Made by a program: the position numbers and the translations under genes
NCBI GenBank assembly: GCA_026027325.1
Contig: JAMSLZ010000015.1
Span: 62,001 to 126,000, forward strand
Source: Actinomucor elegans
Lineage: Eukaryota; Mucoromycota; Mucoromycetes; Mucorales; Mucoraceae
Length of the DNA stretch: 64,000 nucleotides
Direction: 5' to 3'
The notes under the pieces: generated by a model
Databases searched by the model: none
What the model was told of the DNA's origin: nothing
The model's input: only the letters and a program-made list of their open reading frames with translations
Shown here: positions 20,041 through 29,300 of the stretch, piece by piece
Layout of the letters: each line of letters starts with the position of its first letter
How positions within the stretch are numbered: the first letter of the stretch is position 1

Positions 20041-23000
20041 TGCTAGGTCAAAACATTCGATTGGGTTCCTTAAATGTGCGTAGCATTTTTATGGAGTCCC
20101 AAAAAACTACACAAAAGGAGTTCGCTTCTTACCTACGCGCTCGTTCTCTTGGTGTGGATATCCTTTGCTTGCAAGAGGTATCTCACTTCTATTCTCAATC
20201 TTCTCTCACTGATCATCAAATCCGCTCTTTCTCTTTCTTCTTTCCTCGCTGTCCCTTTGTGGTGTCCAAACATTGTGCCATTGTCTGTCTCAAGCCTGGT
20301 CTTTCTTTGGATGCTACTCAAGTTCTCCTGGATGAGCGTTGTGTTGTGGCTACTGTCAAGGATGCCCAGCATAATGTCTTGTGTCGTGTGGCCAATATCT
20401 ATGCACCGGCACAGTCTTCGGACCGTCCACTGTTTATACAATCTTTTCTCTCTCTTGCTTTGTGGTCTGAGGTGTCCAACACGCCTTGGATGTTGGTAGG
20501 TGACTTCAACATTCATCTGCACTCTTCTGCCGAGACAAGTCTTTCCTCTGTGGCTCCGCTGTATGATTGGCTTCGTCTCCACTTTAACAACTGTTTCCCG
20601 GACGGTCCTATTACTTTTCCTAGGGCTGGTACTACTATTGATTATATCTTTGGTCATACTTCGCTGGTGACTCGGTTGGTGAATGGTCAAGTCCATTATG
20701 TTCCTGGTGTGTGGACCGATCACTGTCTTTTGACAATCGATCTGCAGCCTGCTTGTGCTCGTATTGGTCCTGGCTGTTGGCGCTTTAATCCCACTCTGCT
20801 GGAGGATTCAGAGTTTCTCCTATTGCTGGACAAGACGGTGTCTCTCTTTTTCGAATCTTCTGGTGGTGATGGTGACAATGCTAGCCCTGGTGGTAAGGGT
20901 GAACCTTTGAGGGTCCAATCTCAATGGGAATCCTTCAAGTTGTTGCTCAAGTGCTGTGCGCAAAAGTACGCTTGGGGTGCTAAGGCTCGATTCAAGAACA
21001 AGGTTGCTGCTTTACAACAGGAACGTATGAAGGCTGTTTCCTCTTCTGTCTCAGGTATTATGGCTAGTGATGCTACACCGTCAATTCAACCTAGTGATGA
21101 TTCACTTCCTCTTCAGGTGGTGCATGAGCTAGAGAAATTGATTGATGGTCAGATTCAGAAAGAAACACGCCAGAATATGCTTCGCTCTGCCACTCGTTGG
21201 CATGAACTGGGTGAACGTAACAACAAGTATTTCTATCGTGTCATCAAGGATCGCCAGTCTCAACAGACAATCCAGTCCTTGAAGTGCTCTACTACTGGTG
21301 AGGTCTTGGTGGAAGCGGCTGATATACTTCGGGAGGCTCGCGGTTTTTACCAAAAGCTATACACCCCGGACGACATCGATGCCGAAGCCGTGGACTCTCT
21401 TTTGAATGGTATTCCTGAAGATTTGGTGTTGTCTTCGGATGATGCCAAGTATCTGATGGCTCTGCCTAATGCCGTTACGGTGCTGGATCTACTGGCTCAC
21501 GCCCCTAGATCTCGGTCTCCTGGCATGGATGGTATTCCTTTCGAGGTATATCATTACTTGGCTGGTCGTTCGCGACCATTTCTGGACTTGCTGGTGGCAG
21601 TCCTTGGTGGTGCTTTCTCTGGTGTGTTCCCTCCTTCGTGGCAACAAACTCGGATGGTGCTTTTGTTCAAGAAAGGTGATCCTCTGCTCTTGGCTAACTG
21701 GCGTCCTCTCTCTCTGATCAACTCGGATGCCAAGTTGTTTACCAAGTTGCTGGCCAATAGGTTCAACCGTGTTCTTCCCAAGCTGATCAACCCCTATCAA
21801 ACTGGGTTCCTTCCTCATCGATTGATCTCGGATAATGGGTGGTTGAATCAAACGTTGATGGCTAATCTTCGGTCGGTGGCTCCAAACCTTCCTCAAGTTG
21901 CGGTGTTACTTGATCAAGAGAAGGCTTATGATCGGGTCCATCCTGAGTATCTTCGGCGTGTGTTGCTTCGTTTTGGTTTTCCTTCTGGTCTGGTTGGTTG
22001 TCTCTCTTCTTTGTTCTTTGGTACCAAGATCTCCGTGTCCATTAACGGGTGGTTAGGAGCAGCTGTTCCTCAGTTGCGTGGCCTTAGGCAGGGTGATCCA
22101 CTATCACCTCTGTTGTTCAACTTGGCCTTTGAACCCCTGTTGCGGTCTGTCTTGGCTTGTTCTTCTCTGTCTGGTGTTTCTCTGGCTCCTGTGGTGGTTC
22201 CTCGGACTTGGCTCCCTAACCCTCAAAAGGTCCATCTTGATTTGGGTGATGATACGGGTAACTACCCGCTTGATTTTGTCAGTGGTTCTTCTCCTCCGGC
22301 TCCTATCAAGCTTCTCAGTTATGCCGATGATCTCGAGGTGTTCTTGTCTTCGCCTGGTGAATGGTTGGTGCTTCTGTCTCTTCTTGAGGTCTATGGTCGT
22401 GCCTCCAACGCCAAGGTGAATCTCAGCAAGACTGTTCTGGTGTCTCTTTCTGGTGTGGCTCATCAGCCTTGGGTTGATATAGCTTCTGCTGCTGGTGTAG
22501 AGTGGCATGATTCGTCGTCTGTTGGCTCGGTGCGTTACCTTGGTTATCCACTGTATCATACCGATGCTCAGTTACTGCATTTCCTGGATGGTGTCAAAGT
22601 CAAGTTGGAGAGGCATGCAAACATGCTTCGTGAACGACACCTGTCAATTCGTGGTACTGGTCTGGTGGCGAATTCGCTGTTGCTTTCTAAGGTGTATCAT
22701 CTTCTCCGTGTGGTTCCTGTGCCTGGCAAGTGGCTTCTGGATATCAAGGCAGTAGTGCGCAAGTATGTGGCATCGTTTTGGCCCGCGCCGTCTTGGTCTT
22801 CTTTGTGTCTTCCTCGCAAGTATGGTGGTGTTGGTCTGGTGGACATCCAAGATCAGAGCTTTGCTTTGCATCTTGTGTATGTTCAACGTCTGCTTCGTCC
22901 TCTGGTGTCTTCGGATTTTGTGTCTCCCTGGTTGGTGTTCTGCTTTCAAGCCTATTCTGGTCATTCTTCGGTTCTCCCTTGGTTGATGTATCCATCTCGA

Positions 23001-24092
23001 TTCAAGCCTCGGTTGAATAGCATTCCAACCCTGGATCATCTAACCAAGCTTCTGGTTCGGCTGCCTCCTTTGGTGGTGCATTCTTCTTGGTCTTCTCGGT
23101 GGTTTCTGGATCTTCCTTTGTGCTGTGTGGTGTCTTCTGTTCCTGGTGTTGCTCATGATCTGTCTCCTGGTTTTGTTCCTTCGTCTGTTGCTCCCAAGTA
23201 TCTCATGTCTGACATATTCCACTGGAATATTCACTCTGGTACCCTGTTCTCCAATAAGGCTCTGCCAAGTTCCAGCCATGTCAAGTCGGTTTATTATGGT
23301 TTAAGTCCTCCTTTTGGTCCTGTTTCTCTGGCTCTCCCTCCGGTGATTAGGTCCAAAGTTGCTTTCACTTATGATGAACAGCGTGCTCTTCCTGTGTCTC
23401 GTTCTGGTGCTTCTTCCTGGATGCCATCGACCCGTCATTGGACTGTTCCTTCTGGTCCCTCTTCGGTGGTATCTGTTGCCAAACTCCCTCTTGGTGTCTT
23501 GCGTCGCTTCTGGCACGCTGATCACTCTGTTGTTTCTGCTCGTCCTGGTCCTCCTTTGGCTGTGGCTTCTCACTTGCTTTTGCGTCCTTTCTTTTGGCGT
23601 TTGTTTTGGTCCCTCCCCATGGTGGCCAAGGCTTTCACTCCCTGGTGGCGCCTGCTTCACGACAAGATTGGCTATCGCTCTCGGGTGAATCGCTGGTCTC
23701 CTCAGCAGTTTCCTTCTCCTTTCTGTGTTCTCTGCGGTGCTAATGAAGACTTGTACCATTTTGCTGTCGGTTGCCCGCAAAAGTCCGACTACTGGCGTCA
23801 AGCTCTTGTTTTCCTCTCCTTGGATGAAGACTTTCCCTGTGACGCGAACATCTGGGCTGCACTGGTCACTCTATGTAGTCTAGATTGCAAGCCGCTTGAT
23901 GTGGATGTGCTTTCCATTTTGGGTTCGATCTTCTATACCCTATGGGCTGCACATTGGCGATGTGTTATTCATGATGATACTTGGTCCTCAGCTTGGGTCC
24001 TCAATTCCTTCAAGACAGATAACAGCCTTGTTATCACCACTTTCTTAGATAGTAGAACTCCTGATGAGTCTACTAGCACAACATTAGATTAG
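20040..24092 (+). CDS. LINE ORF2, endonuclease-reverse transcriptase, copy C4
   Basis: Intact 1350-aa protein. The N-terminal endonuclease/exonuclease/phosphatase domain shows LNVRS near residue 9, the catalytic Glu in ILCLQEV near 47, GDFNIHLH near 155, DYIFGH near 205, and the terminal TDH near 229. The reverse transcriptase spans about 520-800, with LDQEKAYDR, GLRQGDPLSP and the catalytic YADD near 763. A CX2CX8HX4C motif lies at about 1229-1245. I saw no RNase H domain. The enzyme nicks target DNA and primes reverse transcription of its own RNA at the nick. The domain order fits APE-type LINEs (L1/Tad-like groups); I cannot fix the clade without a tree. It is probably translated by reinitiation after ORF1. 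Confidence 0.93.
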   Translation: MLGQNIRLGSLNVRSIFMESQKTTQKEFASYLRARSLGVDILCLQEVSHFYSQSSLTDHQIRSFSFFFPRCPFVVSKHCAIVCLKPGLSLDATQVLLDERCVVATVKDAQHNVLCRVANIYAPAQSSDRPLFIQSFLSLALWSEVSNTPWMLVGDFNIHLHSSAETSLSSVAPLYDWLRLHFNNCFPDGPITFPRAGTTIDYIFGHTSLVTRLVNGQVHYVPGVWTDHCLLTIDLQPACARIGPGCWRFNPTLLEDSEFLLLLDKTVSLFFESSGGDGDNASPGGKGEPLRVQSQWESFKLLLKCCAQKYAWGAKARFKNKVAALQQERMKAVSSSVSGIMASDATPSIQPSDDSLPLQVVHELEKLIDGQIQKETRQNMLRSATRWHELGERNNKYFYRVIKDRQSQQTIQSLKCSTTGEVLVEAADILREARGFYQKLYTPDDIDAEAVDSLLNGIPEDLVLSSDDAKYLMALPNAVTVLDLLAHAPRSRSPGMDGIPFEVYHYLAGRSRPFLDLLVAVLGGAFSGVFPPSWQQTRMVLLFKKGDPLLLANWRPLSLINSDAKLFTKLLANRFNRVLPKLINPYQTGFLPHRLISDNGWLNQTLMANLRSVAPNLPQVAVLLDQEKAYDRVHPEYLRRVLLRFGFPSGLVGCLSSLFFGTKISVSINGWLGAAVPQLRGLRQGDPLSPLLFNLAFEPLLRSVLACSSLSGVSLAPVVVPRTWLPNPQKVHLDLGDDTGNYPLDFVSGSSPPAPIKLLSYADDLEVFLSSPGEWLVLLSLLEVYGRASNAKVNLSKTVLVSLSGVAHQPWVDIASAAGVEWHDSSSVGSVRYLGYPLYHTDAQLLHFLDGVKVKLERHANMLRERHLSIRGTGLVANSLLLSKVYHLLRVVPVPGKWLLDIKAVVRKYVASFWPAPSWSSLCLPRKYGGVGLVDIQDQSFALHLVYVQRLLRPLVSSDFVSPWLVFCFQAYSGHSSVLPWLMYPSRFKPRLNSIPTLDHLTKLLVRLPPLVVHSSWSSRWFLDLPLCCVVSSVPGVAHDLSPGFVPSSVAPKYLMSDIFHWNIHSGTLFSNKALPSSSHVKSVYYGLSPPFGPVSLALPPVIRSKVAFTYDEQRALPVSRSGASSWMPSTRHWTVPSGPSSVVSVAKLPLGVLRRFWHADHSVVSARPGPPLAVASHLLLRPFFWRLFWSLPMVAKAFTPWWRLLHDKIGYRSRVNRWSPQQFPSPFCVLCGANEDLYHFAVGCPQKSDYWRQALVFLSLDEDFPCDANIWAALVTLCSLDCKPLDVDVLSILGSIFYTLWAAHWRCVIHDDTWSSAWVLNSFKTDNSLVITTFLDSRTPDESTSTTLD

Positions 24093-24188
24093 TAATTTGT
24101 AATTTAGCTTTGTAAAACCACTTTAAGATCAATAAATTACATTTAATACAAAAAAAAAAAAAACCTTAAAAACGTTTATACTCCGAAG

Positions 24189-24214
24189 CTCATACAAAAA
24201 AAAAAAAAAAAAAA
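24189..24214 (+). mobile_element. Minimal LINE-tail insertion (26 bp) with TSD
   Basis: The 15-bp string gtttatactccgaag occurs at 24174-24188 and 24215-24229. Between the copies is only ctcatac followed by 19 A. The atac-A end matches the last bases of the LINE 3' UTR (ttaatac-A). This reads as an extreme 5'-truncated retrotransposition event carrying a few nucleotides of template. Confidence 0.72.
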
Positions 24215-24229
24215 GTTTATACTCCGAAG

Positions 24230-24571
24230 TGCAAACACTCTCGACACACCTACCTTTCCCATTTTACCTTTCCCTCATACTACCTTTCCCCTACACATCA
24301 ATAAAGCAGAAAGTGAAAAAATTAAAAAAAAACATATAACAATAACTTTACAACATATGTAGTGAAAGTGTTGTTAGAAAGCTTATATAGATATATGATA
24401 AGCCATAATTCAGAGTATTATTTTGTATTGTATAAAAGGTTTATAATCAAAAATATTTTTATATGCGAACGCTATAACTGTACTGCGTAACAAATATTTA
24501 ACGCTAATAATTATATTATAGTGAAGTTATGGTTTTCTTGTAAATATTCAACTAATGACAAAAAAAACAAT
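24230..24571. other. Non-LINE unique segment between C4 and C5
   Basis: About 340 bp of A/T-rich sequence without a credible ORF. Its left part has three copies of TACCTTTCCC, two exact and one with a related flank, at about 24248-24290. It is the only stretch of the original target left between the LINE copies in the first 59 kb, apart from a few bases at 18342-18358. No promoter or RNA gene was recognised. Confidence 0.6.
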
Positions 24572-24833
24572 GGCACTTTCGCTTAAAGATCACTTTTTAC
24601 AAAAAATTTTGCATCCGTCTGGTTTTTTGTCAATATCTCGCTCAATTCAATCCATCCATCTCCGCTTGTTTCGTATTCGTATTCTACTCGTCGCTGCGCT
24701 TCTGGTGGTATAATTATTTTTGCAAATCTCCAACTTTTTGCACATTTCGCTCGATCTTGACATCTCAATTCGCCAATTTCGACATCTCAAAAACTTTTTT
24801 TCGTAATCTCGCCATTTTCTAGAAATCTGGCAC

Positions 24834-26303
24834 ATGACTGAAAATTCTGCCGTGTCCTGGACAACTGTTGTTGCCCGTGGTGCCTCCAAGAAGGTTCCAT
24901 TGACTCCTGGTCGACGTAATATCGACAATTCTGCCGTTCCTCTTGTTGGTGAGGTCATCTTTGAAGATGATGACCTCAAGTCCGAACTGTTGGTGCGCAA
25001 AGCCGCTGCTCTGGTGGAGCAGGCGCTTTGTTCAAGTTCTGTTCTGTTCTCCTTCCCTGGAAAGCTGTTTGGTGACCGTACTGACGCGTATAAGGTCATT
25101 GAAGAACAAGTTGGTGCTAATGTGGACTTCCGACACATTAGTTCTATGCGTGCAAGTGCTGGTGGTGATCTTCTGGTCGAAGCTAATTTCGATAGCAAGG
25201 CGGACGCTACCAAAGCTGTCAATGATGGTGTTACTGTGAATGGTGTTGTGTACAAGGCCGTTTCTACTAGCTCTGGCTCTGGCTCTTCTGTTGGTGGTAA
25301 TCTGACCCATGTTCAGTTTAATTTGGTGTGTTGTACTCCCAACAGAGCTACTTTTCTGGTTGACATGTTGGATTCATTAGCTTTTTATGGTAAGGTGTAC
25401 CAGCTGAAGAAATACACTCGTAAGGGCTACTTTGAGGGCAAGATGTCGGTGTTGATTGATACCTCGGTTGGCATGGAAGGTGAGGATGGTGAGGTGGTTC
25501 CTCCTCAGCCTTTAACAAGAATGCTGTACTTGAGTGCTTGGGACATGTTTGCTCCTGCTCAGTTTAAAAATGCTCCTCCTGTTTGCCACTTTTGTCGCTT
25601 GTCGGGTCATGTCCGTAAGGACTGCCCTGAGTTGGCTAAGCGTATGTGTTTCTCTTGTCGCGAGAAAGGCCACACTGCAAGATTCTGTAAGGCTAAGAAG
25701 CAAGCTGTGAAGTCTTTCGAGGCTGAGCTCGATGATTATGTGGCTTTGTCTGGGGTGAAGAAATCTGGTCCTGTCACTACGTCAAACGACGGTGATGTAG
25801 TTGTTGAAGAGGCTCCCATTGTGCTGGTTGAGCAGGATGTGGCTTCTGAGCCCTTGGTTGATGTTTGTGATGGTGTACCTGGTGTCTCTGGTGTTGCTGG
25901 TGGTGTCTCTGGTGCAACTGGTGGTGTCTCTGGTGCAACTGGTGGTGTCTCTGGTGTTACTGGTGGTGTCTCTGGTGATGTTCCTGGTGATGACTCAATC
26001 ATTGAAGTCATGGAGCTCGATGGTGAGGGTGATCCTCTGCTCTCTGGCGAGAGAGTAGAGTACGATCCCAACAGTCCTACTGGTGCTCGAGCTTCCAAGT
26101 TTGCTGACTACGAGGTTGCTTCAACCATGAAGGTTGATACGGTGCAAGAGATGATGGATTTGAGCAAAGTCAAGGCTAAAACACAAAACAAGATTGACTT
26201 TCTCAAGAAGAATATTGTGAATGTGGCGAAGACCAAGGCTTCTGCTTCTGCTATCAAGACGTCCAAGTCTTCCAAGTCTTCTTCTTCTGCCCATAGGGCG
26301 TAA
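24834..26303 (+). CDS. LINE ORF1, copy C5
   Basis: Intact 489 aa, with a protein sequence indistinguishable from C3 ORF1 where I compared them. It carries the two zinc knuckles and the Gly-Val-Ser/Ala-Thr repeat. TAA at 26301-26303 overlaps the next ATG. Confidence 0.9.
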   Translation: MTENSAVSWTTVVARGASKKVPLTPGRRNIDNSAVPLVGEVIFEDDDLKSELLVRKAAALVEQALCSSSVLFSFPGKLFGDRTDAYKVIEEQVGANVDFRHISSMRASAGGDLLVEANFDSKADATKAVNDGVTVNGVVYKAVSTSSGSGSSVGGNLTHVQFNLVCCTPNRATFLVDMLDSLAFYGKVYQLKKYTRKGYFEGKMSVLIDTSVGMEGEDGEVVPPQPLTRMLYLSAWDMFAPAQFKNAPPVCHFCRLSGHVRKDCPELAKRMCFSCREKGHTARFCKAKKQAVKSFEAELDDYVALSGVKKSGPVTTSNDGDVVVEEAPIVLVEQDVASEPLVDVCDGVPGVSGVAGGVSGATGGVSGATGGVSGVTGGVSGDVPGDDSIIEVMELDGEGDPLLSGERVEYDPNSPTGARASKFADYEVASTMKVDTVQEMMDLSKVKAKTQNKIDFLKKNIVNVAKTKASASAIKTSKSSKSSSSAHRA

Positions 26304-29300
26304 TGCTAGGTCAAAACATTCGATTGGGTTCCTTAAATGTGCGTAGCATTTTTATGGAGTCCCAAAAAACAACACAAAAGGAGTTCGCTTCTTACCTACG
26401 CGCTCGTTCTCTCGGTGTGGATATCCTTTGCTTGCAAGAGGTATCTCACTTCTATTCTCAATCTTCTCTCACTGATCATCAAATCCGCTCTTTCTCTTTC
26501 TTCTTTCCTCGCTGTCCCTTTGTGGTATCCAAACATTGTGCCATTGTCTGTCTCAAGCCTGGTCTTTCTTTGGATGCTGCTCAAGTTCTCCTGGATGAGC
26601 GTTGTGTTGTGGCTACTGTCAAGGATGCCCAGCATAATGTCTTGTGTCGTGTGGCCAATATCTATGCACCGGCACAGTCTTCGGACCGTCCACTGTTTAT
26701 TCAATCTTTTCTCTCTCTTGCTTTGTGGTCTGAGGTGTCCAACACGCCTTGGATGTTGGTAGGTGACTTCAACATTCATCTACACTCTTCTGCCGAGACA
26801 AGTCTTTCCTCTGTGGCTCCGCTGTATGATTGGCTTCGTCTCCACTTTAACAACTGTTTCCCGGACGGTCCTATTACTTTTCCTAGGGCTGGTACTACTA
26901 TTGATTATATCTTTGGTCATACTTCGCTGGTGACTCGGTTGGTGAATGGTCAAGTCCATTATGTTCCTGGTGTGTGGACCGATCACTGTCTTTTGACAAT
27001 CGATCTACAGCCTGCTTGTGCTCGTATTGGCCCTGGCTGTTGGCGCTTTAATCCCACTCTGCTGGAGGATTCAGAGTTTCTCCTATTGCTGGACAAGACG
27101 GTGTCTCTCTTTTTCGAATCTTCTGGTGGTGATGGTGACAATGCTAGCCCTGGTGGTAAGGGTGAACCGTTGAGGGTCCAATCTCAATGGGAATCTTTCA
27201 AGTTGTTGCTCAAGTGCTGTGCGCAAAAGTACGCTTGGGGTGCTAAGGCTCGATTCAAGAACAAGGTTGCTGCTTTACAACAGGAACGTATGAAGGCTGT
27301 TTCCTCTTCTGTCTCAGGTGTTATGGCTAGTGATGCTACACCGTCAATTCAACCTAGTGATGATTCACTTCCTCTTCAGGTGGTGCATGAGCTAGAGAAA
27401 TTGATTGATGGTCAGATTCAGAAAGAAACACGCCAGAATATGCTTCGCTCTGCCACTCGTTGGCATGAACTGGGTGAACGTAACAACAAGTATTTCTATC
27501 GTGTCATCAAGGATCGCCAGTCTCAACAGACAATCCAGTCCTTGAAGTGCTCTACTACTGGTGAGGTCTTGGTGGAAGCGGCTGATATACTTCGGGAGGC
27601 TCGCGGTTTTTACCAAAAGCTATACACCCCGGACGACATCGATGCCGAAGCCGTGGACTCTCTTTTGAATGGTATTCCTGAAGAAGTGGTGTTGTCTTCG
27701 GATGATGCCAAGTATCTGATGGCTCTGCCTAATGCCGTTACGGTGCTGGATCTACTGGCTCACGCCCCTAGGTCTCGGTCTCCTGGCATGGATGGTATTC
27801 CTTTCGAGGTATATCATTACTTGGCTGGTCGTTCGCGACCTTTTCTGGACTTGCTGGTGGCAGTCCTTGGTGGTGCTTTCTCTGGTGTGTTTCCTCCTTC
27901 GTGGCAACAAACTCGGATGGTGCTTTTGTTCAAGAAAGGTGATCCTCTGCTCTTGGCTAACTGGCGTCCTCTCTCTCTGATCAACTCGGATGCCAAGTTG
28001 TTTACCAAGTTGCTGGCCAATAGGTTCAACCGTGTTCTTCCCAAGCTGATCAACCCCTATCAAACTGGGTTCCTTCCTCATCGATTGATCTCGGATAATG
28101 GGTGGTTGAATCAAACGTTGATGGCTAATCTTCGGTCGGTGGCTCCAAACCTTCCTCAAGTTGCGGTGTTACTTGATCAAGAGAAGGCTTATGATCGAGT
28201 CCATCCTGAGTATCTTCGGCGTGTGTTGCTTCGTTTTGGTTTTCCTTCTGGTCTGGTTGGTTGTCTCTCTTCTTTGTTCTTTGGTACCAAGATCTCCGTG
28301 TCCATTAACGGGTGGTTAGGAGCAGCTGTTCCTCAGTTGCGTGGCCTTAGGCAGGGTGATCCACTATCACCTCTGTTGTTCAACTTGGCCTTTGAACCCC
28401 TGTTGCGGTCTGTCTTGGCTTGTTCTTCTCTGTCTGGTGTTTCTCTGGCTCCTGTGGTGGTTCCTCGGACTTGGCTCCCTAACCCTCAAAAGGTCCATCT
28501 TGATTTGGGTGATGATACGGGTAACTACCCGCTTGATTTCGTCAGTGGTTCTTCTCCTCCGGCTCCTATCAAGCTGCTTAGTTATGCCGATGATCTCGAG
28601 GTGTTCTTGTCTTCGCCTGGTGAATGGTTGGTGCTTCTGTCTCTTCTTGAGGTCTATGGTCGTGCCTCCAACGCCAAGGTGAATCTCAGCAAGACTGTTC
28701 TGGTGTCTCTTTCTGGTGTGGCTCATCAGCCTTGGGTTGATATAGCTTCTGCTGCTGGTGTAGAGTGGCATGATTCGTCGTCTGTTGGCTCGGTGCGTTA
28801 CCTTGGTTATCCACTGTATCATACCGATGCTCAGTTGCTGCATTTCCTGGATGGTGTCAAAGTCAAGTTGGAGAGGCATGCAAACATGCTTCGTGAACGG
28901 CACCTGTCTATTCGTGGTACTGGTCTGGTGGCGAATTCTCTGTTGCTCTCCAAGGTGTATCATCTTCTCCGTGTGGTTCCTGTGCCTGGCAAGTGGCTTC
29001 TGGATATCAAGGCAGTAGTGCGCAAGTATGTGGCATCGTTTTGGCCCGCGCCGTCTTGGTCTTCTTTGTGTCTTCCTCGCAAGTATGGTGGTGTTGGTCT
29101 GGTGGACATCCAAGATCAGAGCTTTGCTTTGCATCTTGTGTATGTTCAACGTCTGCTTCGTCCTCTGGTGTCTTCGGATTTTGTGTCTCCCTGGTTGGTG
29201 TTCTGCTTTCAAGCCTATTCTGGTCATTCTTCGGTTCTCCCTTGGTTGATGTATCCATCTCGATTCAAGCCTCGGTTGAATAGTATTCCAACCCTGGATC

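Larger units (their letters stand above)
18359..24162 (+). mobile_element. LINE copy C4, full length and uninterrupted
   Basis: 5804 bp flanked by the 16-bp duplication accttaaaaacgttta (18343-18358 and 24163-24178). It consists of 5' UTR 18359-18612, ORF1, ORF2, 3' UTR with AATAAA at 24131-24136, and an A tract. The conserved 5' start GGCTCTTTCGCTTAAAG is preceded by about ten extra bases (ggttactcct) not found before other copies, as happens when reverse transcriptase adds or jumps at the 5' junction. Both ORFs are open, so this is one of two copies here that could be mobile. Confidence 0.93.

Noticed and set aside
24588..24790. Host promoter in the LINE 5' UTR region
   Set aside because: The same sequence precedes ORF1 in every LINE copy, so it belongs to the element; any promoter activity is that of the LINE.
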